A stretch of DNA of 64,000 nucleotides from an uncultured Gemmatimonadota bacterium (GTDB taxonomy: Bacteria; Gemmatimonadota; Gemmatimonadetes; Gemmatimonadales; Gemmatimonadaceae). Below, one piece after another: positions 8,797-16,702 of this stretch. Every line of letters starts with the position of its first letter. Position 1 is the stretch's first letter. The stretch is taken from assembly GCA_902826615.1 (NCBI GenBank), contig CADEFN010000001.1, positions 868,001 to 932,000 of the forward strand, given 5' to 3'. Under the pieces are notes generated by a model. It saw nothing but the letters and a program-made list of their open reading frames with translations, was not told the origin of the DNA and did not search any database. The position numbers were made by a program, and so were the translations under genes.

Positions 8797-9150
8797 TCAG
8801 GAAGTGCCTTCGGCATCGGGAAAGGGGCGCGGCGCAGGGGCCGCGCCTCGAGTCGCGTCAGGGCCGTCATCCGCTGCCTCGGATTTGCCCGACAATTGTG
8901 GGTCGAGGTGCGAGGGAAGGTCGATCGGGTCGCTCGATGACAAGAGGGTGGCAAGCACCGGTCCGATTCCGGCGTCGAGTGGGCCGGGGCCAGCCTGATC
9001 GGCCTCGAGAAGTCGCGCCAGCATTGCCGCCACCTTCGCGTCGCCGCCACCGCGTTCGATGACCAGGGCAGCCCGCTCCTCTTCGGACAGGCCCGCGGCC
9101 GCATGAAACAATTCGTTGACCAGCTGCCACTGCCGGTGCGTCAGGTCCAT
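8797..9150 (-). pseudogene. Stranded N-terminal module of a Ser/Thr kinase, kinase domain missing
   Basis: A 117-residue frame starting MDLTHRQWQLVNELFHAAAG. It matches in layout the N-terminal ~80 residues of the two TPR kinases in this window (MDVTPAEWQAIEEAFHELCD in one and the corresponding RWLRVRELFDLALEQP in the other). Those kinases then run into a G-P-Y sequence and a glycine loop. Here the sequence departs after LDPQLSGK into a low-complexity tail (AAPAPRPFPDAEG) and stops. No kinase motif appears in other frames downstream, where the small lipoprotein gene lies. It is best read as a truncated gene left after a deletion; a free-standing regulatory module is the alternative. Confidence 0.55.
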
Positions 9151-9256
9151 GAGGCTGCTGCGTTGCAGTTGGGGGCATGCCGCACCGCCCGTCGGTGCTG
9201 TCACTCTCAGTTGCGCAACAATGCGCGCCGGTCTGTCAGTGCTCGCGAAAAGGTGT

Positions 9257-11791
9257 CTACCGGGAGAGGGAGTCCCCGATTTCCCTCCGATAGCGCGACA
9301 CACTGGCGGTGTCACCCTGCTTCTCGCTAACGCTGAGGAGCGTCCGGCGGGCGGCCGTCATCCACGCGGACTGCGGGACCTTCTGGCCTGCAATGATTTC
9401 CAGGCCACGTTCGGCGGCGGTGCGGGCTTCCCGCAACCGGCCCTGACCAAGAAGGGCGCGTCCCAGTTTGACGTGATGGATGCCCACGTTGAGGTGTCCC
9501 GGAGGGAGTGTCTTTGCGTAGACGGCAAGACCGGCTCGCAATTCCCGCTCGGCTTCTTCGAATCGTCCGACGCTCGTCAGTGCCGACGCCAGGTTGCCGC
9601 GAAAGAGCCCGACGAAGTCATGGTCCTCGCCATATGTCGCGCGATAGATGTCGATGACGCGCTGAAAGAGCGGTACTGCGAGACTGTCGCGATCGCGGAC
9701 CACTTCGATATTTGCCATCTCGTTGAGCAGACTCGCCACCCGCGGGTGCGTGGGACCAAACACCTGCTCGCGCACGGCCAACGCCTTCCGGAATAATGCT
9801 TCGGCCTCGTCGTACCGCTGCAGCGCGAACAACGCGCGACCCCTCGCGGCCCACGCCGATGCGGTCTGGTGGTGATTCGGTCCGTACCATCGCGAGATGA
9901 TCTCGGTACCCCGTTCGGTGTACTGCAACGCCTCGTCGAATTTGCCGCGCTCCTTGGCGGTCGCGCCGAGGTTCAGCCAGGCATCGCCGATTTTGGGGTG
10001 GTTCTCCGGGAGCCGCCCGGGAGCGAAGGCCAGTACCCGCCGGCTGGTGGCGTCGGCACTATCAAACAGACTCTGATAGAAGCCTTCATTGCTCAGGTGC
10101 ATGAGCAGCTCGGCAAAAGCCACCGTGCCGGTGTCACCTCTGGCCACGTCGAACATGACGGCGCGCGACAGCGCGGCCGACGCGGAGTCGTGTGCCCCGG
10201 CCATCTCATGCACACGTCCTTTCGCTTCCCAGGCGCGGGCGAGGGTAACGCCCCCGACGTCGCTGGCGGCCGATACGGCCTCGCGGGCCAGCGCGAGCGC
10301 GGTGTCGGGGACGCCGCCGTCGGACTTGATCAACGCCTGTTCGGCGAGCAGGGCACTGCGCAACGCCGCGTTGGCGCTCACCCCTGGCACTGTACTCGCC
10401 TGGCGAAGCACCGAGTCGGCACGAGCGAGTTTGCCAAGCACCCGAAATGACGTGCCTAACGTGAGAAGGAGTTGGGCCTGCGCCGGGGGATCGTCGGCCA
10501 GCATGGCTGCCTCGCGCACACCACTCTCGAGGAGTGTCGTGACGCGCACGCTGTCGGCCGGACCCGCCACATTCTCGCCCCCCGACAGCAGGTTCAGCAT
10601 GAAACGCTCGATGCGTTGCACGCGTGCCGTCTCGCGTTGTGTTGCGCGATCGGCTTGAATGAGGCGCGCACCCACCAGCGCAGCCGCGATCAGCAGCACC
10701 GACACCGCCGCAATGCCGCGCCGGTTGCGATCCCCGAACTTGCGTAGACGATACCAGGTGGTCGCACGCCGCGCCTCGATCGGGCGTCGCTCGAGCCAGT
10801 GCTGGACGTCACGCTTGAGGGCCTCAGCGGAGGCATATCGCGCTTCAGGTTCGGCGGCGCGCGCCGTCAGGCAGATCAGGTCGAGGTCGTCCCAGTCCAG
10901 TCGAGCCGCCGACCGTGGCAGCGTGGTGTGAGTGGCCAGGGGAAGGCGTCCCGCCACCAGTTGATACAGCAGGACACCCAGGGAGTACACATCGCTCTGG
11001 ACCGACAGGCTCTGCCCGGCGCGTCGCTCCGGCGCCGCGTACGCCGGAGTGAGCATGCGGCCATCCTGATCCGACGCCACGCTACCGACCTGCAACCGCC
11101 CGGACACGCCAAAGTCGAGCAACCGCACACGTTGCGCCCTGTCCAGCAGGACGTTGGACGGTTTGATATCGCCGTGTACGACCAGTTGCCGATGTGCGGC
11201 ACTCACCGCATCGCAGATGTCGGCAAAGGTCTGCAGCCGAGCCCGCAGTGACCAGTTAGTGTCGAGGAGCGCTTGGCTGAGAGGCTGTCCCTCCACGTGT
11301 TCCATGGCGAACCAGGCGGTCCCGTCGTCCTGCACACCGGCGTCATACAGCGGCACAATCCCCGGGTGCCGTAACCCGGCCAGGATGCGCTGCTCTTCGG
11401 CAAAACGTTCGCGGCGACGCGGAGAGAGTGGGGCGTCCCACAACACCTTGAGCGCCACCCGAGCGCCCACATCCTCGCGCTCGGCCAGATAGACCACTCC
11501 CATCCCTCCTTCACCCAGGATTTCCAGCGCGCGGTACGGGCCGAAGCGTCCCTGCGGAATCTGGCCGGCACCCGACCCGTTCAGCACAGCGGCGGCGGTG
11601 CCGCTGAGGTCAGAGTCGGCGGGAGTCGCCGTACGCAGATCCGCCGCAAGCAGGGCAGCCACTTCGTGCGCGACGCGAGGCGCTGTTTGCGACAACCTCG
11701 CGAGTTGGACGTCGCGAGACTCCGGCGGCAGATCGCACAATTCGTGGAACGCCTCTTCGATTGCCTGCCATTCCGCCGGTGTTACGTCCAC
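9257..11791 (-). CDS. Ser/Thr protein kinase with TPR domain (non-RD, HGD motif)
   Basis: An 844-residue kinase. Residues 1-80 form the helical N-terminal module; the kinase domain begins at GPYRALEILGEGGMG (about 84-98) with catalytic K115, catalytic loop VVHGDIKPSN at 205-213 and DFG at 226-228. The usual HRD Arg is Gly, so this is a non-RD kinase that may not need activation-loop phosphorylation. A membrane helix follows at about 355-373 and then a long set of TPR-like repeats (for example ALFRKALAVREQVFGPTHP). The TPRs would lie outside the membrane. The gene follows an ECF sigma gene by 27 bases; the pair is repeated elsewhere in the window (31745-34967). Confidence 0.92.
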   Translation of the reverse strand: MDVTPAEWQAIEEAFHELCDLPPESRDVQLARLSQTAPRVAHEVAALLAADLRTATPADSDLSGTAAAVLNGSGAGQIPQGRFGPYRALEILGEGGMGVVYLAEREDVGARVALKVLWDAPLSPRRRERFAEEQRILAGLRHPGIVPLYDAGVQDDGTAWFAMEHVEGQPLSQALLDTNWSLRARLQTFADICDAVSAAHRQLVVHGDIKPSNVLLDRAQRVRLLDFGVSGRLQVGSVASDQDGRMLTPAYAAPERRAGQSLSVQSDVYSLGVLLYQLVAGRLPLATHTTLPRSAARLDWDDLDLICLTARAAEPEARYASAEALKRDVQHWLERRPIEARRATTWYRLRKFGDRNRRGIAAVSVLLIAAALVGARLIQADRATQRETARVQRIERFMLNLLSGGENVAGPADSVRVTTLLESGVREAAMLADDPPAQAQLLLTLGTSFRVLGKLARADSVLRQASTVPGVSANAALRSALLAEQALIKSDGGVPDTALALAREAVSAASDVGGVTLARAWEAKGRVHEMAGAHDSASAALSRAVMFDVARGDTGTVAFAELLMHLSNEGFYQSLFDSADATSRRVLAFAPGRLPENHPKIGDAWLNLGATAKERGKFDEALQYTERGTEIISRWYGPNHHQTASAWAARGRALFALQRYDEAEALFRKALAVREQVFGPTHPRVASLLNEMANIEVVRDRDSLAVPLFQRVIDIYRATYGEDHDFVGLFRGNLASALTSVGRFEEAERELRAGLAVYAKTLPPGHLNVGIHHVKLGRALLGQGRLREARTAAERGLEIIAGQKVPQSAWMTAARRTLLSVSEKQGDTASVSRYRREIGDSLSR

Positions 11792-11818
11792 ACCCTGCCA
11801 TCCTTCATGACGGTTGCC

Positions 11819-12349
11819 TCATTGCTGCTCGCGTTCCAGTTCCATCGCCAGCCATGCACGCGCGAATCGCCAGTCACGCTGGACCGTCGACTCGGAGATG
11901 GCGAGGAGTTGTGCCGTCTCGGTGACGTCGAGCCCGCCGAAAAACCTGGCTTCCACCACACGCGCCTGTCGCTCATTCACTTCTGAGAGCCGAGTCAGCG
12001 CGCTGTCGATGCTGAGCACCCGTTCTTCGCTGCCGACGTCCACAGGGAGCGAGTCGTCGACCGACACCATGATGCCGGCGCGTTTGACGGCCCGGCGGCG
12101 GCGAGCGCTGTCCACCAGCACCTGACGCATGGCGCGGACCACGATGTGTTTGAAGTGCGCTTCGGTCTCGTAGTTCAGCGACGAGGAACCAGCGAGCTTG
12201 AACCAGGCGTCGTGGACAAGTGACGTGGTGGTCACCGTGGCAAAGGGGTCTCCACGGCGAACCGTGGAGGCGAGGCGCTTGAGCTCGTCGTAGGCACGGC
12301 TGTACAACTCATCCCGGGACGGGGGGAGCGGCGCCGCTGTGTCCGTCAT
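11819..12349 (-). CDS. ECF sigma factor, TIGR02999-type, kinase-linked
   Basis: A 176-residue sigma factor of the group often placed beside kinases. Region 2 contains TTTSLVHDAWFKLAG and HFKHIVVRAMRQVLVDSARRRR; region 4 contains RQARVVEARFFGGLDVTETA and STVQRDWRFARAWL. The position of the usual acidic DAED in region 2.2 reads TTTS, so phosphorylatable Thr/Ser residues replace the acids. In the ECF43 group (EcfP of Vibrio) Thr phosphorylation by the partner kinase restores that charge; the same logic is likely here with the kinase gene directly downstream. The ATG at 12349 overlaps the stop of the upstream dehydrogenase gene by four bases. Confidence 0.9.
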   Translation of the reverse strand: MTDTAAPLPPSRDELYSRAYDELKRLASTVRRGDPFATVTTTSLVHDAWFKLAGSSSLNYETEAHFKHIVVRAMRQVLVDSARRRRAVKRAGIMVSVDDSLPVDVGSEERVLSIDSALTRLSEVNERQARVVEARFFGGLDVTETAQLLAISESTVQRDWRFARAWLAMELEREQQ

Positions 12350-13410
12350 CGCGCGATCCGCCCCGCGATGGAGCGCCCGACGTCCTCGGTGGACGCCGAC
12401 CCACCCATATCGGGCGTGCGTGGTCCCTCGCTGCCTAACGCGGCTTCGATCGCGCCAAGGATGAGTCCGTACCCGTCGGGATGTCCCAGGTGTTCGAGCA
12501 TCATGCCGCCCGACCAGATCATGCCGATCGGATTGGCGATGCCCCGCCCCGCAATGTCGGGCGCCGAGCCGTGCACGGGCTCGAACATCGACGGGAAGCG
12601 ACGTTCCGGGTTGAGGTTGGCCGAGGGCGCGATGCCAATGCTGCCGCAGACGGCGGGGCCAAGATCCGAGAGGATGTCGCCAAAGAGATTGCTCGCCACC
12701 ACCACCTGAAAATGTTCAGGTCGTTTCACGAAATGCGCGGCGAGGATGTCGATGTGAAACTGCTCGTGCTCCAACCCAGGATACCGTGCGGCCGCCGCGG
12801 CAAAACGTTCGTCCCAGAAGGGCATGGAGATGGCAATGCCGTTGGACTTGGTGGCGGACGTCACGCGCCGGTACCCCTTTCGCTGCGCGAGCTGGAAGGC
12901 GTAGTCGATGATGCGATCGACGCCGGTGCGCGTGAAAAGGGCGGTCTGCGTCACCTGCTCACGATCAGTGCCGCTGAACATGCGCCCACCAATGGAGGAA
13001 TACTCGCCCTCCGTGTTCTCGCGTACGATCCAGAAGTCGATGCCGCGCTCATGCGCGCCCACGAGTGGCGACGGGAGTCCCGGCATCACGCGGCAGGGGC
13101 GCAGGTTCACATACAAATCGAACTCGCGGCGAATGGGCATGAGCAGCTGCCAGAGCGACACATGGTCGGGCACGGTTGGCCAGCCCACGGCACCAAGGTA
13201 GATCGCGTCAAAGTCGCGCAGCTGGTCGAGCCCGTTCTCCGGCATCATGCGACCCGTACGCTGGTAGTACTCACAACTCCAGTCGAAGTGGGTGAACTCG
13301 AGCGCAATACCTAACGCATCAGCGGCCGCGTTCACCACGCGGATCCCTTCCGGCATCACCTCGCGGCCAATGCCATCCCCGGCGATGACCGCAATGCGGT
13401 GCGTCGTCAT
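12346..13410 (-). CDS. Tartrate/D-malate/isopropylmalate-type dehydrogenase
   Basis: ATG 13410 opens MTTHRIAVIAGDGIGREVMPEG, the standard start of the beta-decarboxylating dehydrogenase family; the longer frame is rejected. Motifs: REDF-type region replaced by VRENTEGEYSSIGG, substrate Tyr region and Lys in TSATKSNGIA, Asp ligands in VVASNLFGDILSDLG and FEPVHGSAPDIAG. The VGWP and NLRPCRVMPG sequences fit tartrate dehydrogenase/D-malate dehydrogenase (TtuC/DmlA) better than LeuB. It oxidatively decarboxylates a 2-hydroxy-dicarboxylate with NAD. Its start overlaps the stop of the BKACE gene (ATGA), so both are made together. Confidence 0.85.
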   Translation of the reverse strand: MTTHRIAVIAGDGIGREVMPEGIRVVNAAADALGIALEFTHFDWSCEYYQRTGRMMPENGLDQLRDFDAIYLGAVGWPTVPDHVSLWQLLMPIRREFDLYVNLRPCRVMPGLPSPLVGAHERGIDFWIVRENTEGEYSSIGGRMFSGTDREQVTQTALFTRTGVDRIIDYAFQLAQRKGYRRVTSATKSNGIAISMPFWDERFAAAAARYPGLEHEQFHIDILAAHFVKRPEHFQVVVASNLFGDILSDLGPAVCGSIGIAPSANLNPERRFPSMFEPVHGSAPDIAGRGIANPIGMIWSGGMMLEHLGHPDGYGLILGAIEAALGSEGPRTPDMGGSASTEDVGRSIAGRIAR

Positions 13411-14297
13411 GCGGCCACCCGCGGCCGAAGCCCGAGGATTGCGCGCGCCTCGGCGGCCGACGCCACGTGGCATCCTTCTTCGCGTACGATATCGGCGGCG
13501 CGCCTGACGAGCGCTGCGTTGTCCGGCGCAAAGACTCCTTTTTCCAGATAGAGGTTGTCCTCAAGTCCCACACGCACATGCCCGCCCAGCTGTACAGCAG
13601 CGCGTGCGATGGGGAATTGTTCGCGGGAGACGCCGAACGCGGCCCAGGTGCAGCCCTCGGGCAGCAGTGAAAGCATGAACGCCATTGCCTCGCGGGTCGC
13701 CGGCATGGCCCACTTGATCCCGAGACAAAGCTGGAAGTGCCCGGGCGGGGCCAGGTGTCCCTCAGCGATCAGCTGGCGGGCAAGCAGGATGTGCCCCGGT
13801 TCGAACACCTCGATTTCCGGCAGCGACCCCGCCTCACGCGCGCGCGCCGCCATCACCCGAAGGTGCGCCGGGGTGTTGATAAAGGCCGTCTCGCCGAAAT
13901 TGAAAGTGGCCACGTCGTAGCTGCAGATCTCGGGCCGGAGATGCACGATGTGTTTGGTGCGATCCTCGGGCGTGGTGAAGTTCGAGGCGTCGTCGGCGGT
14001 GCGGGGGTTTGTGGCACCGGGAACGAATCGGGCGCCGAACCCTGTGGTGAGGTTGATGATGGTGTCCACGCCGCTGGCCGCGATGCGCTGCACCACCTCC
14101 TCGTACAGCGCGGTGTGGCCAACGGGATCACCCGTGAGCGGATCGCGCACATGGATGTGCACAATGGCCGCCCCTGCCCGCGCCGCATCGATCGATTGAT
14201 CCGCGATTTGCTGCGGGGTGATCGGGATGTTGGGATGGATCTTGAACGAGGGCTGCGAGCCGGTGACGGCGGCAGTGAGGATCACGGGGCGGGACAT
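13407..14297 (-). CDS. BKACE family beta-keto acid cleavage enzyme
   Basis: ATG 14297 gives MSRPVILTAAVTGSQPS, the family start; the frame to 14321 adds only eight unconserved residues. VHIHVRDP carries the His-x-His zinc ligands, INLTTGFG and FEPGHILLARQL the substrate-pocket region, and LCLGIKWAMPA a conserved core segment. The family (PF05853) splits beta-keto acids with acetyl-CoA, the type case being 3-keto-5-aminohexanoate in lysine fermentation, but substrates vary widely and cannot be read from sequence. Coupling with a tartrate/malate-type dehydrogenase and a divergent dicarboxylate-type carrier suggests a short carboxylic acid substrate. Confidence 0.88.
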   Translation of the reverse strand: MSRPVILTAAVTGSQPSFKIHPNIPITPQQIADQSIDAARAGAAIVHIHVRDPLTGDPVGHTALYEEVVQRIAASGVDTIINLTTGFGARFVPGATNPRTADDASNFTTPEDRTKHIVHLRPEICSYDVATFNFGETAFINTPAHLRVMAARAREAGSLPEIEVFEPGHILLARQLIAEGHLAPPGHFQLCLGIKWAMPATREAMAFMLSLLPEGCTWAAFGVSREQFPIARAAVQLGGHVRVGLEDNLYLEKGVFAPDNAALVRRAADIVREEGCHVASAAEARAILGLRPRVAA

Positions 14298-14422
14298 GCC
14301 CAAAACTCCCGCCTGCCGCAACCGGCATCAAGTGGTGCTGGCCGAGGGAGCCACGACCTGTACATTCGCCTCGCCCTCGTCGTCACGCCAACCCGCCTCG
14401 CCATCCCGCCCTTGTCCCTCTC

Positions 14423-15763
14423 GTGACCCTCCGGCTCCCACACCCCGTCCTCCTTCTCCTTGCAGGAGTCGGGATCGCTGCCCTCCTCACCTGGGTGGTG
14501 CCACCGGGAGAGTTCGAGCGAAGGACGGACGCCACCACGGGGCGCGAGCTTGTAGTGGCCGGCACTTATCGGACTGTTACCGCTGCTCCGGTCGGCCCGT
14601 TAGGCGCCCTGGTCGCCGTGCCGCGCGGCATGGTCGCGGCGGGCGAGGTGCTCATCTCCATTCTCCTGGTGGGCGGGGCGTTCGCCCTCGTGGACCAGCT
14701 CGGGACTCTGCGCCGAGGGGCGGCGTGGCTGGTGACGCGGTTTGCGCACCGGGGTCTGTGGGCCATCCCGATGGTCGCCATGCCTTTTGCGGTCTTCGGG
14801 GCCACCGAGAACATGCAGGAGGAGATCGTTGCCCTGGTGCCGGTGCTGCTCGTGCTTGGGCGCGGGCTTGGTGTCGATGCCATCACGGTCGTGGCCATGA
14901 GCGCGGGTTCGGCGGCCGTGGGTGCGACGTTCAGCCCGTCGAATCCCTTTCAGGCGGGAATTGCGCTCCAGCTTGCGCAACTCCCCCTTTCGCAAGGGGC
15001 GTGGCTACGTGGCGCGCTGCTCATCATTGGGTGGATTGTGTGGGTCCTGTGGGTGGTGCGGCATGCCCGCAAAGGCTACACACGACCTGCCTTCCTGGAT
15101 TCTGCGTTGGCAGCCGAGCCAGCGTTCACGCGTACTGATGCGATCATTCTCTTGATCGTCGTCGCCTCGTTCGCCACCTACGTCGCCGGGGTCGCCTTGC
15201 TCGGCTGGGGATTCAACGAGCTATCCGCTCTCTTTTTTATCGCGGGTATTGTGATCGGTATGATCGGCGGCCTCGGGGCCAGCGACGCCACGGCCGCCTT
15301 TCTGCGCGGCATGGAGACCATGGTGGCGCCTGCCATTCTGGTTGGAGTGGCGCGTGCTATCTCGGTCGTGCTCACCGACGGCCGAATCATCGACACCATC
15401 GTGCAGGGACTGGCTGACCCGCTGGTCGGCAAGCCACCGGTGTTTGCCGCGTTGTTGATGATTCCGATCCATTGGGTGATCCACGTGGCCGTGCCGAGTG
15501 TGAGTGGACAGGCCGCCCTGACCATGCCGGTGCTCGTGCCGGCCTCCGATCTCATCGGCCTTTCACGGCAGGCGACCGTGTTTGCCTTTCAGGGCGGTGC
15601 TGGGCTGAGTGAACTGCTCATTCCCACCAACGGCGCGATGATGGCCATTCTCCTTGGTGCCGGCGTGCCATGGACGCGATGGATTCGCTTTGCGTTTGGC
15701 GGGTTTGTCGCCCTGACCGTTGTGGCGGCGGCAGGAACCGTCGTCGCGGCACTCCGGTACTGA
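14423..15763 (+). CDS. YfcC/DcuC-type C4-dicarboxylate or amino-acid carrier
   Basis: A 446-residue integral membrane protein with about 11-12 hydrophobic segments. It starts with GTG 14423 and opens with the family signature LLTWVVPPGEFERR. FGATENMQEEIVALVPVL, SPSNPFQAG and PVLVPASDLIGLSRQ are the conserved loops of the YfcC branch, whose members are annotated as C4-dicarboxylate or arginine/ornithine carriers. The first Pro-Pro-Gly turn and the Asn-Pro-Phe motif are both present, so it looks intact. It is divergent from the BKACE/dehydrogenase operon across a 125-base interval in which I see no clear operator. Confidence 0.85.
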   Translation: MTLRLPHPVLLLLAGVGIAALLTWVVPPGEFERRTDATTGRELVVAGTYRTVTAAPVGPLGALVAVPRGMVAAGEVLISILLVGGAFALVDQLGTLRRGAAWLVTRFAHRGLWAIPMVAMPFAVFGATENMQEEIVALVPVLLVLGRGLGVDAITVVAMSAGSAAVGATFSPSNPFQAGIALQLAQLPLSQGAWLRGALLIIGWIVWVLWVVRHARKGYTRPAFLDSALAAEPAFTRTDAIILLIVVASFATYVAGVALLGWGFNELSALFFIAGIVIGMIGGLGASDATAAFLRGMETMVAPAILVGVARAISVVLTDGRIIDTIVQGLADPLVGKPPVFAALLMIPIHWVIHVAVPSVSGQAALTMPVLVPASDLIGLSRQATVFAFQGGAGLSELLIPTNGAMMAILLGAGVPWTRWIRFAFGGFVALTVVAAAGTVVAALRY

Positions 15764-15815
15764 GTTCCTTGCGGTAGCGGCGGGAAAGATCGGCGCGCAG
15801 GTCGAGAAGGCACCC

Positions 15816-15836
15816 CGGCCCTTCTTGAACGGGCCG
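15816..15836 (+). terminator. Possible terminator after the carrier gene
   Basis: A 6-bp GC stem (CGGCCC at 15816-15821, GGGCCG at 15831-15836) with a nine-base loop lies 50 bases past the carrier stop and 40 before the SDR start. No T-run follows, so it may be a weak or Rho-assisted terminator. Confidence 0.35.
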
Positions 15837-15875
15837 CGTCCCCTTAGTCTCGGCATATCGCCTTCGGACGCAGAT

Positions 15876-16697
15876 ATGACCTTCGTCGCCAACCTGCTGG
15901 CAGGGAAAACCGCCTTCGTTGCGGGAGGCACCAGCGGGATCAATCTCGCCATCGCACGGGGGCTCGCCACATACGGCGCTCGCGTAGGGGTGTTCAGCCG
16001 CAACCCGGAGCGCGTCGCCCATGCCACGGCGGAACTTCAGGCCATCCGACCCGACGCCGCCGGATTTGTGGGCGATGTGCGCGACTATGCCAGCGCCGAG
16101 CAAGCGCTCGCTGCCTTTCATGCCACAGCAGGCCCCATCGACATCGTGGTCTCGGGTGCGGCCGGAAACTTCATCTGTCCCGCCAATCAGCTCTCGCCTA
16201 ACGGCTTTCGCACCGTGGTCGATATCGACCTCATGGGCACCTTCAACGTGTTACGCGCCGCCTATCCCATGCTGCGGCGTCCCGGGGCCTCACTCATCAA
16301 CATCTCCGCACCACAATCCACCGAGGCGTTCTGGGGTCAGGCGCATGTGAGCGCCGCCAAAGCGGGCGTCGACATGCTCACCAAGTCGCTGGCCGTCGAA
16401 TGGGGACGTGAGGGGATTCGGGTGAACGGGATCGTGCCCGGGCCCATCGAGGGCACCGAGGGTGTGTCACGACTCGCGCCGACGCCGGAGATCCGCGAGG
16501 CTTGGGAAAAGGGGAACCCGATGCAACGCATGGGGACCGGCGAAGAGGTGGCGAACACCGCGCTCTTTCTCTGCAGCGCGGCCGCGTCGTATGTGAACGG
16601 CACCATCATCTATTGCGACGGCGGTCAGGTCCTCGGTGGCCCGCGCGACTACAGCGAAAGCTGGCACGCGCTCCAGGCGGCCGCACGCACGAAGTGA
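15876..16697 (+). CDS. SDR oxidoreductase, 2,4-dienoyl-CoA reductase-like
   Basis: ATG 15876 opens directly into the Rossmann fold; the 52-residue upstream extension is not SDR-like. The cofactor loop is GGTSGIN (residues 17-23) instead of TGxxxGIG. The active-site segment NISAPQ, HVSAAKAGVDMLTKSLAVEWG and the signature NGIVPGPIEGTEG match the DECR branch, where the usual catalytic Tyr is not in the YxxxK position and a Lys/Asp arrangement is used. It would reduce an unsaturated acyl-CoA with NADPH. It lies five bases before threonine synthase. Substrate is inferred from family only. Confidence 0.8.
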   Translation: MTFVANLLAGKTAFVAGGTSGINLAIARGLATYGARVGVFSRNPERVAHATAELQAIRPDAAGFVGDVRDYASAEQALAAFHATAGPIDIVVSGAAGNFICPANQLSPNGFRTVVDIDLMGTFNVLRAAYPMLRRPGASLINISAPQSTEAFWGQAHVSAAKAGVDMLTKSLAVEWGREGIRVNGIVPGPIEGTEGVSRLAPTPEIREAWEKGNPMQRMGTGEEVANTALFLCSAAASYVNGTIIYCDGGQVLGGPRDYSESWHALQAAARTK

Positions 16698-16702
16698 GCT
16701 CC

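Noticed and set aside
8460-9062. 200-residue plus-strand frame overlapping the small lipoprotein
   Set aside because: It reads the lipoprotein in another frame, has Cys/Arg-rich nonsense composition and no ribosome binding site.
8797-9150. Sequencing frameshift in a full kinase gene
   Set aside because: No kinase motifs are present in any frame downstream, so the domain is absent, not shifted.
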